This document shows, in pieces, positions 1 to 12,769 of a stretch of 64,000 bases of DNA. The position numbers and the translations under genes were made by a program. This DNA is from Dasyornis broadbenti. Its lineage: Eukaryota > Chordata > Aves > Passeriformes > Dasyornithidae. Location: NCBI GenBank assembly GCA_013397935.1, contig VZRN01004506.1:421368-485367 (forward strand). The letters run 5' to 3'. The notes below the pieces were generated by a model, which had not been told where the DNA came from, did not search any database, and saw nothing but the letters and a program-made list of their open reading frames with translations. The first letter of the stretch is position 1, and each line of letters opens with the position of its first letter.

Positions 1-2824
1 CAGGAAGGCAGGCTGGAACTAAAAAGACTACATCTGTGTTTTTCCAAGTGTCCCTTTTGTAATATTTCACTATTTTCTTTTACAAGAAAAGAGGCAGCAC
101 ATCCAGTCAATCAGAGAAGTAAGTGACAAGATGAGAGAGAAACCAGGCTTGTGCTGTGCTTTCATTAAGTGTTTTACTTCAAGTGGTACCTCATTTTATA
201 ATGCTTTCTCAATTACAGGGTCTCCAACACACTCATTGCCCCTCATTTTCTTCCTCATTACTTTATTGCTTTGTTTAATCCTTTATAATATATCTAACCC
301 ACTGTTAGGGTTGCTTGCAAAGCTCAGGCTGCTCTTGAGATATTTTTGCTTGAAATAAATGAAATGGTTCCAAACTGTTTGTATTTACTATGACCAAAAC
401 AAAAAAACCCCAACCCAATCTTTTAAAGCTTCAGAAATGAGTGACTTCTTCCCTGATCAAACAGGACTTCCAGAATGGGTGCTTCCCTTCCACCAAAATG
501 ATTCAGGAGGCCCCCTCCATACTTGAAACATGTATAAATGATGAAAACAATTAAATGTGTACATATTTTACAAGATTTAACTTGACAAGCCTGAATAAAC
601 TAGCTTCTGCCCTGCACCTTTGTTCTTGCCGTAGGTCTTTCTGTGTACTCGCGATAGACTTTCAACTCAGTCAGAAAATATTCTTCATAACCAAAAGACT
701 TGGCATCAGAATTAAAACACAACTGTTTCAGGAATTGCTCATACCTTTCCCATTACTTTGGCAGTATGACAATTACAGGTAGAAAAAATAAGCCACAAAA
801 TTCTCCCGAGCCCCTTTTTGCTGCAGTTGTTTGGTGTAGTTTTTACAGAAGGATGTCCTGCAAAAGCAGCTTGCTAAGGGAAGAAGTGGAGCGTGTGCTT
901 CAGTAAAAATCTATTTTTCAGGTTAGGTTTGCGTATTTTCCTTGCATTGTTTCAAGGTGAGTTTCAGTTATAAATAATAAATCTGTGTGGAACTCTGCAC
1001 TGGTGTTTCTTGCAGGCTGGGTATAGTTGTTGGTGAGAGCTCCCATCTTATTATCTTGCCAAATTTTTTTTTAATTTTGATTTTATATGATTCCTGATTA
1101 AGTGAAATATGTTTGTATATTTGGATATTTAAGTTCAAAATATTACAGTCAGTGATGTTAGAACGGCAAACACTGTGCTGAGAATGTTTATTCAAACTTT
1201 CCTAGTGAAAGCAAATGAGAATTTTTTTTTTTTGTGGCACCTGATCTTGAAAAAGTGTCTTTTATTCCTGTTTTTCTTGAGAGGTGAGATTTAGTTCCAT
1301 GTCGCCAGCCTTTTGACTTTGGGTTTTTTAACAGATAGTTCCAATAGCTTGTTTCATTGTGTAGGTCCTGAACTTGATCAAGGTTCTCTGATCATTAATT
1401 CAAGTTAATACATTGATGCAATGTCCTGGTATAAAAGAAAAGCCTTGTGACTCTCAGTGATATGAAGTTGTTTACATTTGAGTTTACAGGTATTTCAGCT
1501 TTCTTCCTTCCCCTCTCTGCCAATTTTTCCTGTTAAACAGACTGATTTTAGTGGCAAAGTATAATTTCCATGTATATACAACTCTCCAAGTAGCAGAATT
1601 ATGTGCCATACACACATACACAAAAATCAAGTAATATAATGTTGTAAGGAAGAAGCCTGATGCTGTTTGTTTTTATCTGTAAGTGAAACTGTAACCTTCC
1701 CAGAAGTTATGATTACCTTTCTGGTTGTAATCGTTTAACAGCTTATTGAAGCATAAAGGGCCTCCACCACCAGAAAAGAAAGTACATCTGGTATGAAGGG
1801 CATTATCTTTGAGTATAAAATGGTAAATAGCAGTACCTCCTTTATATTTTGGTAGTGCTTACTGAAATTTAGGAATGGTAGTTGTGGGTTATGCAGTATA
1901 GCCAAGAAATAATTTACAATCAGCTAATGCAATATTTTGTTTGTTTTCATGGAATAGTGAATGGTGTGGGAATTAACAGGCTTGGGGAAGTGTTGAAAGA
2001 AAACTCTTTATTAGAATTGCTGGTAGAATTGTTCCCTCTTCCCCAACCTCCACGTTCTCTAAACTCGTGTTTTTGTAACGAGAAGGTTTTTCAAGTAATA
2101 TTTTTAAAGATATAATTCAGAAATTGTCATGTGCCTCATAACTTTTAGTGCACTATCTGAGCTGCAAAACTGACAGAACCATCATGGTAAAAGCCCATTA
2201 AAGGATTCTTTTCTGTCTTTTTATACATCTATTGTGTTTTTTATGATTTGATGACAGACTAGGAGATACCCAGTGATTTAAAGGACATATCATTTTGGAG
2301 GAATACTTGCTTTTAAAGAAAAAAGTTGTTGTTACTGTTGTAGAGAAACCTGAGACATGAATTTATATAAGCTGCAAACAGCACTGAGCTCAGTTTACAG
2401 CAGAGCTGTGTGTGATGCTTTTACCCCTCACATGACTGTAAATTAGTGTTACCTGTCAACAGGTTGTTATTCTGTCTGTTTGGCCTGTAACTGTTATGGA
2501 AGGAAAAGGGAAAGAGAGGAAGTCAGCTTTGGTCATGACCCAGAATCTGATGAAGATATTGGAAAGATTTTTTGTTGACTTTATTATGCTTGAGTTCAGA
2601 TCCTTGGAGTTTGAAAAAAATCCAGGAACAGAGAACAAAACCAGAGGCTTGAAAAAGAATTTCTGTCATTTGACTGCTGTGTGAACCTATAGGTTAGTTC
2701 AGAGCAAGCATTTTAGCCCTGAGTAAAGATAAATAATTTTGATATTTTTCATAAAATAAAGCTTTGCTGAATAACCATGATGTAAAAAACTTTGTGTTAT
2801 GCACAGGTGCTCTACCTGTTTATC

Positions 2825-2844
2825 AGATTATTTTAAAATAATCT
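2825..2844. repeat. 20-bp perfect palindrome
   Basis: AGATTATTTTAAAATAATCT is its own reverse complement. It lies just upstream of the old CR1 scrap at 2857. AT-rich palindromes of this size can arise by chance in AT-rich DNA. Confidence 0.9.
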
Positions 2845-2856
2845 CAGGAATGGCAG

Positions 2857-2933
2857 AGTAGCCAGACTAAGGATTCATCTGGTCCAATTTCCAGTCTCTA
2901 GCAGTTGCCAAAAAGTAGATGCCTAAGAAATAA
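2857..2933 (-). mobile_element. Old CR1 LINE fragment (reverse orientation, 3' region)
   Basis: The sequence reading GGATTCATCTGGTCCAATTT, then CCAGTCTCTAGCAGTTGCCA and AGTAGATGCC resembles the reverse complement of the 3' end of ancient amniote CR1 elements (the 'ACTGGCCACTGT...GATACTGGGCTAGATGGACC' region). It is highly diverged and short; no 5' part is recognisable. Confidence 0.5.
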
Positions 2934-5900
2934 CACAGAATGACTTGAATTCCCAATTTGCTTCTCCTTGAAAGTACAGAGCACCAGTGCATTTATCAGG
3001 AGTATCATCTACACTGGTTTTTCCTCTCCTGTGTATTAGAGTAATTGACAAAATGCACACAATCAAATGCTTTCTTGACCAAGAGAACTGCAAAACAAAC
3101 AAAAAAAGATCCAATGGAAGCTTTTTACTAAGAGTTAAAAATATCATTGGACTGCACTGATACAGTTTTAGCATTTGCCCATAAAAATGCAAAGTCACAA
3201 TCCTAAGTTATTGTTTTACAACTCTGTCTGTTATTTCATTATGAGCATTGTCTTTGGCTATTTTGTTTCCAAATATTGTTGCATTAGCTCTATTAATAAA
3301 GGTGCCCTCAGGGTGTTTGCAGCTAGTGAGGTGGTGTTCTGGGTACTGATTCAGCACTGAATAAGAAACTATTTGTTACCTTTTTGTTTGCAGCAGCAAC
3401 AAGTTTTAACATTAAAGCATTACGGTATCTGATTGCCTACAGGAAAGGGATATAATATTCACTTAGCAGCCAATGAATGAATGATTAAAATCTTAAAAGC
3501 ATTTAATAAGATTGAAACACAGAGCAGGGCTGTTCTCTGGTGTAAAGTTACAGAAGAGGTTCACTGGGTCAGAGAAATAGTATGGGAGATTGGGTTTTTT
3601 TAGTTGTTGTTGAAAAAAATAGCAGTGTTACTTTTACTGTCAAGTCAAGACAGCTCTGAGGGGGAAACCATAGATGAGTGATGGTATGTTAAAAACAGCA
3701 CAAAACCAAACAAAATAATTGGTTCCACACCTGTAATATGACCAAAAAAAAAAAAAAGGTCATTATTATACAAAGATGTGCACACAGTTTCTATCCTGAC
3801 CATTAGTTAAAGCCGTAACAATTAGGATGATTAAACAGAATCTGGATTTAAGGTAAGTACTCAGCTGAAACTGCAGTTTAAGGAGTTAATTAAGCACAGG
3901 GACAGCCTTGATGCCTGTGACAAGCCCTGCAGAGTCTGACAGCTGCCTCTTGCTTGCTTGTTCATTAAGAAGCAGGCTGTTTATTAATGACATCAGAACA
4001 CTTCAGTAGTTCAATATATTGAAAGTGGTTTTTGATGCTTTGTGCGTTTTGAGTTTGGCAATCTCTGGGAGATAAGAGGTTACAATTGGTTCTTTAAGGA
4101 CCTCATGTTGGCCAAAGATTCCTGCTAAACAATTTTTTGTGAACAAGGAGAGTGCCCAGGGCATGATGTGCCCGGTGTCCCAGCCACAGTTTGTGCCAGT
4201 TGCCTTCTCAGGTTCCCCAGGGTAAGGAGCAATCTGAGAGACATTGCAAATGAAATGGGGAGAAAAAGGGCACTTTGGAAAGGTGAAATTATCTCCATTT
4301 AATCCTCTATAGCATGTTGAAACTTTGCGTCTGCTGAATAGCTTGTATTGGAAATCTAGCTCCAGGACTAGGGAGATATATTTCTGCATATGAGAACTGA
4401 TACTTTCCTGGGGTTTTTCTTTTCCACCTTCATGCTAAGGCTCAGAGGCAGAAAAATGAGAGCAGTACACTTTGAAGGTTCCCAGGAACACTGAAAAACC
4501 TTTGAGTACCATGGTCTTCATCTGAAAGTACTGTTAAAATAAATTATGTGATAGGTTGGGGGGTTTTTCATGACAACCCTAAACTGTTTCATTTTCCTCC
4601 ATTTCAATCTGTCTGACCTGTAAAATCTGCATTTTTTGGGTAGAGAAATTGGCTATGAGTGGAATAAGATCTTCTGTTCATTCATTAGTTTTTCTGAATG
4701 ACTTGATCCAAACTGATAATTGCCTGCAGAGGGTATCACCCACCTCACCAGCCACAGGAGAACATCCTGGGCGTGGAAACAACCATGAGCTTTTCAGTCC
4801 ATTTCTCCTTGCCAGGTTCCATAACTTGATTTTTCAGCTTTAAGAAAATAAATAGCTTGTCAAGACAACAATCTTAATCCTGTCAATAAAATAATAACAA
4901 GAACAGAAAAAGAAGTCAGTGAGGTGTTGGAAAGATGTTTTTCCTTGTTCCTGTCTGTCTCCCCGGCCCTCAGTCACTCTAAGTACAGCGTCTCTGCTCT
5001 CCCTCTCGCCATCAGCATTGGTGGCGGCAGCCAGTCTGACCTGGAAAGGAGCTGAGGCTCCGGAGATCTCCCTTCAGAGCCGGAAATGTCAGGAATTCCC
5101 TCCCTCATGCTGCTCTGTTTATTCAGGGCGCCGAGTGCTGGCTTCACCTGATGGCACTGTCAGGAGGCAGCCGGAGGCTTTTCCACAGTGGTTCCTCTGG
5201 CTGGCTCCAGCACAGCTTTGTGCCCATGGTGCTCCGTGTGCATCTCTCAGGGAGGGAAGAGCTTCAAGGCTTCTCTTCAGCACAAATCAGAGGAGGGCAG
5301 TGGAAGGTACCCAGCGGGTGCCTGGCAGAAGTGGAGCTCCTCTCCTGGCTGATTTGAGAGACAAGTCTATGCCTAAAGGTGTGTGAAGTCCAGTGAAGTG
5401 GACCCCGCACAGTCTCACCTGGACTGATGTCTTGGAAGGTGACTTCTTTTTGCTGCAAAGTGTTGATTTATCTTACCTGTCCAAAATAATTGTGTTGACA
5501 TAGGTTCCACTGTGGAGGTGTCTGGGATTTGGTATTGGATGCAGAGATGTGGTACCTTGTGCTTTAGGAGCCCTTGGTATGAAATGAGGCATTGTTGTAC
5601 TTTTCTTGGGTCCTGTGCAGTTATTTCTACAAGGTCCTGGCGTTTTTTTTATTGCTGGACAGAAAAGCATGAGCACAGCTTGTAATGTTAAATTCCTAGT
5701 GATAAGCCTGCCCTTAGAACCAAAAGTTTTCCATTTTCCTCTAAATTAATTGAGAATATTCTCAGTACTGTGGACTTTATTCTCAATAACTCAGTTTTAG
5801 AATAAAATTTGTTTTACCAATATTAATAGGTAAAGAATTTCCATCCATGTTTTGGGAAGACAAGCACACATACCTATATGGATGTCTGATGACATCTTTG

Positions 5901-7643
5901 GAAAATGGGGAAAAACAATTTGAGTATTGGTGAGGACCACAATTTCAGATGGTTTGTGTGAAAGAGACTGTGGTGGAAAACATCAATGAGGACAGGCCAA
6001 GCAGGATGCCATGACAGATATGGGAAGAGGGTTGGGACTGGGCCAGAGGGAGTGAAGAGTGGAATTTTTAGGGTGGTAGGAACCAGGGGTGTTTTTCATG
6101 GAATAAGAAGTCAGAGAATAGAAGGGAAGATGGATGTGGATTTGAAGGACCTGAGCAGATAAATGGGATGAATTCACATGGAAAGGAAAACTTCATCTGG
6201 GACAGAAATTCAAGAGGAAAGACTTGTAGATGTAAATGTTGATGGAAAATGGAAAGATGAAAGCATTATATTTTTATATTTTCTATGGGAAGAAAGTTAT
6301 AGGTGGGAAGGAAGTAGAGTCAAGGAGGAGCACCGAATAAAAAGTTGGTAAAATACACTTAGGATTTTGGGAGTTCTTTTTACTAAAGTTGGAGAAACTG
6401 AGCTGACTTAGCTAGAGACTGTGAAAAAACTAAAGGGAAGATGAACTCGCAGTGGAGGGCATCTCCTGGATCTTGAGACTTCCAGCCCGGATGATCCATA
6501 GCACAAGAACAGGAGCAGAGGAAATGGGTGTGAGTTTATTGGGAAACCTGCAGGTCCCATGCCAGGTGTTTGGTTATCAATGTGTCAGTGGATATAGACA
6601 GCATTTCTTAAGTCGCTATTTAGAAAATTGTTGCTCTGAAAGAGCCTCGACCATGTTGTCCTCTTACAAAAAGTTATTCCTGTCCTAACATGCTGTAAGT
6701 TGGCAGGAGAAACTGTGACTGTTCCTGCACTGTCTGGAATTTGGACAGTTTTTGGCTGTAACCTCTCAAGTAAAGGTAACAATAACAAGAAATCATTGCT
6801 TTATTGTTTCTTTTTTCAACTATAAATTACAGACTTTGGGTTGTACTGTCAGGAATTTAGAGCTGGAAGCAAGTTTCTGCCACCTTGTTCCATTTATGTT
6901 TTAAATCTTACTTGATGAGTAATAGAAAGAACAGGCATTCAAAGTGAAGCAGGATTGCGGGAGAGAGAATTTTAGAATTCACTGCAGGACTATACTGGGG
7001 TAAGAAGAAATGCAGGCTAATAGAGTTCAAGGAGTTGTGCTCAGAGCCTTGCCTTTACATAAACCAACAAAATCCGGAAAATTATTGTTGGGATTTCTTT
7101 TGTCCAGTCTAGTGCTGAAGTCCAAACTACCTCTCTTTATCACAGAGTTGGAGTTGCTTTATGATTGCTCTGTGGCAGTGATATCCAAGTTTGTAAGAAC
7201 TCAGGAATCGCTTGAGACCTAGGAGGATTTACAAACTGCACAAGTTTAAGACTAGAAGCAAAAGACTGTATGCTAGTTCTAGTTTGAGCACAACATTGCT
7301 ATGATGCTTCTGATAAACCACTTAAAGTCTGTTCTCCCCAGTCTATACACTTGTAAATGTAATGGTGTGCCCTTTTCACACACGTTATATACAGAAGCTG
7401 TTGGTGTTAATGTATTATTTTGAAGATGTAGTGTCATAAATTATTAGTCTTATCATCTGATACTGCTTCGTGCCATCCTCCTTCCAGCATTTTTATGCTT
7501 AATGTTGGTGACTGTAGCTAAGTGCAGTAAACATAAATACCATGGAAAAGGAAACAATTTGTTTGATTCTTGCATAATCCTGACTGCAACTTTTATATCT
7601 TCTGATTTTGTTTCACTTGTGGGGAAGCTTGCCTGACAGAAAA

Positions 7644-7785
7644 TCAGAGAAGTTGTGGATGCTCCATCCCTGGAAATGTCTGAGCAACCTGGGATAGTGA
7701 ATGTCACCCCTGCCCATTGCAGGGAGTTGGAACTAGGTAATCTTGAAGGTCCCTTCCAACCCGAGGCTTTCTCTGATTCTGTGAA
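7644..7785 (+). mobile_element. CR1 LINE 3' end
   Basis: Contains the avian CR1 tail: GAAGTTGTGGATGCTCCATC, then CTGAGCAACCTGGGATAGTG, TCCCTGCCCA-like and AAGGTCCCTTCCAACCC. About 25 bp usually found between CCCTGGAA(G)TGT and CTGAGCAACC (the CAAGGCCAGGTTGGATGGGG stretch) is missing, so this copy has an internal deletion. 5'-truncated. Confidence 0.9.
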
Positions 7786-10470
7786 AATCAGCTGCAAATC
7801 AGCAGTTTGAGTACTTCAGCCATGAGTCCTTATCAGTGCTGGGCTGAGGGCAGGGATCTATCTGTGTGGGTGCTGGGTTTGAGGGCAGCATGAGAAAACA
7901 GAGCATCGAGAAGTCCTCAGGTGGTTTCTAGAAGCGCAGATGTTGGGGGTTTTACCTTTTTGCCTTCCTGTTCCTACCCCAGAGGAAACATTTTCTGCTG
8001 CTTTTCCTTCCCCATAATGATACATTTCTGTGTGTTTTGTGTGAAGTTTCAAATAGAAGTGAATTTTTTTTTTTTTTCTTTTGTCAGAGGTCTGGGTTTC
8101 ACACTCCCTCCTTCTCCAAGTCCAGGCCTGCAGTCTGTCCACTGTGTATCTGATTCATTTTAGTTCCTCCAGAGATGTGTTTGTATAACCTTTTCATACC
8201 AGGGACCTGGGTGACCTTGGCATAACACCATGAATCATATATGGGAAATGTAAAGTTAGCAAAAAGAAATGAAGTAAGTGTAGTCACAGTCAGAAAAGTA
8301 ATTGTACACGTCTCATCTTAGGCAGCAGATAGACTTCCTGTGTATGTTTTGAGTTGTCTCTGCTGACTTTCCTGACAAAAATGAACCCACAGGGATCCTA
8401 ATTGGCTCTAAAAACCCAAGCTGATTTTGCAGGCTGATAATTAATGTGTTTCTGTGAGCATATTTATATACATGTTAAAAACAGACCATATCTAATTTAG
8501 ATCCTATTGAGAGACACAAGACAGGGACATCCACAGTGTGATTTCAGTTACATTTATTTATGCAGTTATATTTATTTATTTCTAAAACTCATTAAGCGTG
8601 CATTCCGCACTCTGGAATTCCTGACACATAAGTCTACATATGTATCACTAATTTATTATTATTATTTTATATAAAGACCTGCTCAGCACGTCTTAAATCA
8701 GAGCTGCACACCACCCAACAGTAAAATCAACAAGTCCATAGCCACTTAAATCTCTCTAGCCTCCGTCCATCTCCTCTTTGGAGTTCAATTGCACTTAAGC
8801 ACAACATCATGTGTGGCACATCCTGGATTGCAGGCACTCAAGAGTGAGTTATTCCCAAAACAATTTTTTGAAAATTACGTTTCCTGAAAGGACTCTTCTT
8901 TTTGTTTCTTCCTCCTTGCCCTTCAGCTGATGAAGCTTTATTAGCAACTGTGCTGAAGGTGTCCCAGAAAATTGCTTGAGCTGTAGTAATTTCTCTAGGT
9001 AATAAAGATATTTGATATAATATTATATGTCATTAATTCAGTATGATGTGACCGTGTTGGAGGTGAAACTCTCAAAAGTATTTTGCTCAGTCTTTTTTAG
9101 AATGGAGGGCCTGACTAGGAATATGAAAGAATCATGTATTTGAGACTCACACTTCTAAAGCACCTTGAAAAATCTTGCAATGCAATATAAAATTCAAATA
9201 CATCTTCCCTAACTGATTTAAATATTCGTTTTTATGATTTATACTAGTTAAGCAAAATATGGTCATGATTCCAATGATCCCTGCTGGCTTTTGGTGGAAT
9301 GCTTTAGAGAAAGCAGATATAAAATAGCAGAAAATACTATTGGTTGTCATCTTTTTTTCCCCTGCCTTTGCCTCCCTCCAGGTGAGAAGTTCATTTTCTT
9401 TGACAATGCTACATTGGAACATTTCCTGCATGTCACATCCAATATCCAGTTGAATTTAAATGATTAATAAGTTGTTGTTTTAATATGTCAACAGAATTTT
9501 TTTAAATTAGAAAGCAAGTAAAGGCACCAACATCTACAGGGTCCTTAAAAAGCTGCTTGTACTTATCCTCCTTTTTCCAGAAAGACATGCCAGAGCATGG
9601 AAAGATCCAGAAGCAATTGCACTTAATTTTGACGGGAGAACTTTTTTTTCAAGCAACTGATTAATGCTCTGAGGTTATCAATAATTAAGTGTTACTTTGA
9701 TTAGCAGCAAAACAGGCCTATTGCTCAATTTGAAACAAGTGATCTCACCTCTGGTTCAGAAGCATTTTGAGAGCCTTTTACTTCTGACATTGCCTGTTGC
9801 AATCTCACCTTCTCTGGAATTCCCTTTTCTTTTTTTAATCTTAATTTTGTTCCATCAGGAAAAGGTTTTCAAAATTGCAGTCTGAAGTCTTAGGCCTTGG
9901 TTGACCAAAGTGTTTAAGCAAAGAGTTTAAGTCCTTTGTTTTATAGGTGGTTATTCACTGGCTTTTAGACATGGACTGTACAGAATAACAGTTCAATTTT
10001 CTTAGTTAAGAGCAGGCAGTAGCTTCCCTGAGCTGTCTGCTGATTTGTTCTGGAAACCAGAATGGCAAGTGTGTGTCTTGCCTGCTGCTGGGAATCTAAA
10101 CATTTTGGGGAAAAGAGTATGGGGTTTTGTGTCTGACAAAGAAAATGAGGATGCATGTTTATGGCTCAGAGATGAAACTGTTAAAATGAAAATCCTGAGT
10201 GCAAAGGTAAAGATGTAACAGTTGTTAATTGTATTTACAAAGTAGAACTTGTTCTGTCCTCTGTAATCTACATAATATTTAAAACAGAGCCAACTCCATT
10301 TTGCCAAACTTTTGTGGCTTCCAGGCGCCTTTAGGTGTTCCCTTGTACCCAGAGAGAGGTGATTACTGAAGTTCATCATAGGTACAAAAACAGGAGAAGG
10401 AACTGCTGTATTGTGTCAGGTGATGTGAGGAGGCATCACTGGTAATTGGCCAAAAGCATTTTAGTTCTCT

Positions 10471-10482
10471 CCTTTCTTTCTT

Positions 10483-10520
<38 letters not shown>

Positions 10521-10547
10521 TTTTTTTGGGGTTTTTTTGGTTTTTTG

Positions 10548-10589
<42 letters not shown>

Positions 10590-10635
10590 TTTTTGGTTTG
10601 TTAGGGATTTTTTGGTTTTTTGGGTTTTTTTTAAT
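10471..10635. repeat. T-rich tract with GGG/GGGG interruptions
   Basis: CTTTCTTTC leads into two very long T runs separated by G clusters. The block TTTTTTGGTTTTTTGGGTTT occurs twice, about 76 bp apart, suggesting a local duplication. Several translated 'ORFs' across it (poly-Phe or poly-Lys) are artefacts. Exact run lengths are unreliable in most sequencing. Confidence 0.95.
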
Positions 10636-12589
10636 TTTAGAGGAGGAGAAAACGTTGTGGATTTTTTTCCTGCATGCGTTTTTTTCTGCCATGGAGATGA
10701 ATTTACATCTGGTTTATTGCACGTAGCTATATTGCCTTAACTGCTTATTTTCTCACTTCATTTATGCGCAGTTTTATAGCCAGAAATAATTTTAAAAGAT
10801 GGTTCTTTAAGAAATAGTTTCAAAACGTTTGATGTGTGTGAGACATTGCCTTTATGCAATGAAGCATCAAATGTTTTGTTGAGATTTCTACCTGTTTGTT
10901 GGAACAATTTTGTCAGCACAGTCATGCTGCTTCTCCTTCGTGTGGTATCAACTCTTTGTCATTAATCTCAGAGGCAACAGCACAAAAATGTTCCTGCTCC
11001 TGCATTCCTACAACTCCCTGCCTTCCTTCTGGAGGTGACCAGGCTGGGAGTGGGCTGTAAGAGGGAATGGGATGCTCTGCAGAGCTGGCTCTCATTTCAC
11101 TGGTAGTTTTTTCTTATATGAATGATAGGAGATAATCCTTGACTTTCCTTCAAGCTCACATTTTCAACTATCCCTTAATTTTATGTAATACTTTAATTTT
11201 ATGCTATATAATTGCCTCTATGGCAATAAAATTCTCCATAATCTGTTGCACTGAATTCATATCCATTTCTTCTCATTTTGAAGTCAACATGTTTTCATCT
11301 CATAATTGTCCCTCGTTATCTAAGCCCTGCTGCAAGACGAACCTCGTTTCTGAGAAATATTTGGAGCCAGTTGGCAGCCAAGGCACCCCAACATAGTTAG
11401 CAGAGAGATCTCTGGCCTTGCTTAACCACGAGTGTGAGAGCCTACACGTAACTGGAAACATTTGTTTTCCCTTCTGTTTGTGAAATTGGGGAGGCTTATT
11501 GCCGAGTGAGGAGCATCAAACAATGCTGTAATGCCTTTTGATGTTTCTCACTTGGTCTTAAATCATGCTCTGATGTTAATTAGTTTGGTGGAGTGGGTTT
11601 GGGGTTTTTTTTAATCATTTAATGATTCAAGTACGTATATAATAATTTTTTTTGCCTACACCAAAATATTGCAGACTGGTAAGATGCTACCTGAGGTTAG
11701 AAAGGCTGTGTGAAAGCCAGGGCTTTACACAAAAACTCAGTAACAGGCAGAACAGGTCTCAGTACAAATTCTTGAGCAGCTTTAGGGTCTGCAGTACCAA
11801 ATGATGATAGGAGCTCCTAGAGAGCCAGGAGCCACCCAAGGTAAAAGGTTAAGAGGTGGCACAGGGTTTCTCAAGCCCTACCAGCAAGTGTCTGTGCTCA
11901 GTAACCTGTGTTTATTCTGAATTTTTCAGTATTTCTTTCTTGATGCAACTTTTTTTTCCATCCTCGGAGCACCCTTGATTTTGACAGAGTTTAAGACTTT
12001 CTGTAACCTTATATGGAGTATTTGTGTTCAGTAAAATTTCCTTAAATAAACCACTATAGACAATGACCTTGAAGCGAAGAAGAATGATCATTCCAGAGGA
12101 TTGGGCAGGAATCACTTGAATAAAATGAGAAAAAACACCTTATGACAGCTTAATTATATGCATTTATCTTATGACTACACAAAATAAAATTGTATTCATT
12201 GTGCATCTGGACTGTCATCATCCATATTTTCATATAGAACATACCAAATAATTTAAAATATTGCACCTGTTTAATATCGGTTGTTACATTAGCATTTTGC
12301 CACCAGTCAGATCTTTTAAATAGTGTTTGTTGTTAGTTATGCTGTTTATTATATATTATAATTCAATATCCAGAGGCCAGAATAATTTTGTAGGATAAGT
12401 GTTAAGGGATACACAAATAAGATGATAATTTTATTAGTGTAAAAGCACACAATGCTAAATGGTTCTGGGTTTGCTTACATATTTACCTTGGGTTTGTAGT
12501 GGTGTTGATGAGGGTAGAAATAAATGTTCCAAGAGAGAAGAGCAGAAAAGCATTCATCTAAGCTAACCAAACTGGTTTTTTATTTGCTG

Positions 12590-12769
12590 TGAGGTTGGAG
12601 CAGGTTGGCCAGGGAACTGGTGGATGCTTCATCCCTGGAAGTGTCAAGGCCAGGTTGGATGGGGCTCTGAGCAACCTGGGATAGTGGAAAGTGTCCCTGC
12701 CTATAGCAGGGGTGTTTGGAACTAAGTGGTCTTTTAGGTCCCTTCCAACTCAAGCTGTTATTCTGTGGT
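12590..12769 (+). mobile_element. CR1 LINE 3' end
   Basis: Begins at GAGGTTGGAGCAGGTTGGCC and continues through GGCCAGGTTGGATGGGGCTC, GAGCAACCTGGGATAGTGG and AGGTCCCTTCCAACTCAAGC. It is collinear with the CR1 3' consensus, 5'-truncated and moderately diverged. Confidence 0.93.

Noticed and set aside
10471..10635. Telomere-like TTTTGGGG words
   Set aside because: Vertebrate telomeres are TTAGGG; this is irregular T/G simple sequence.
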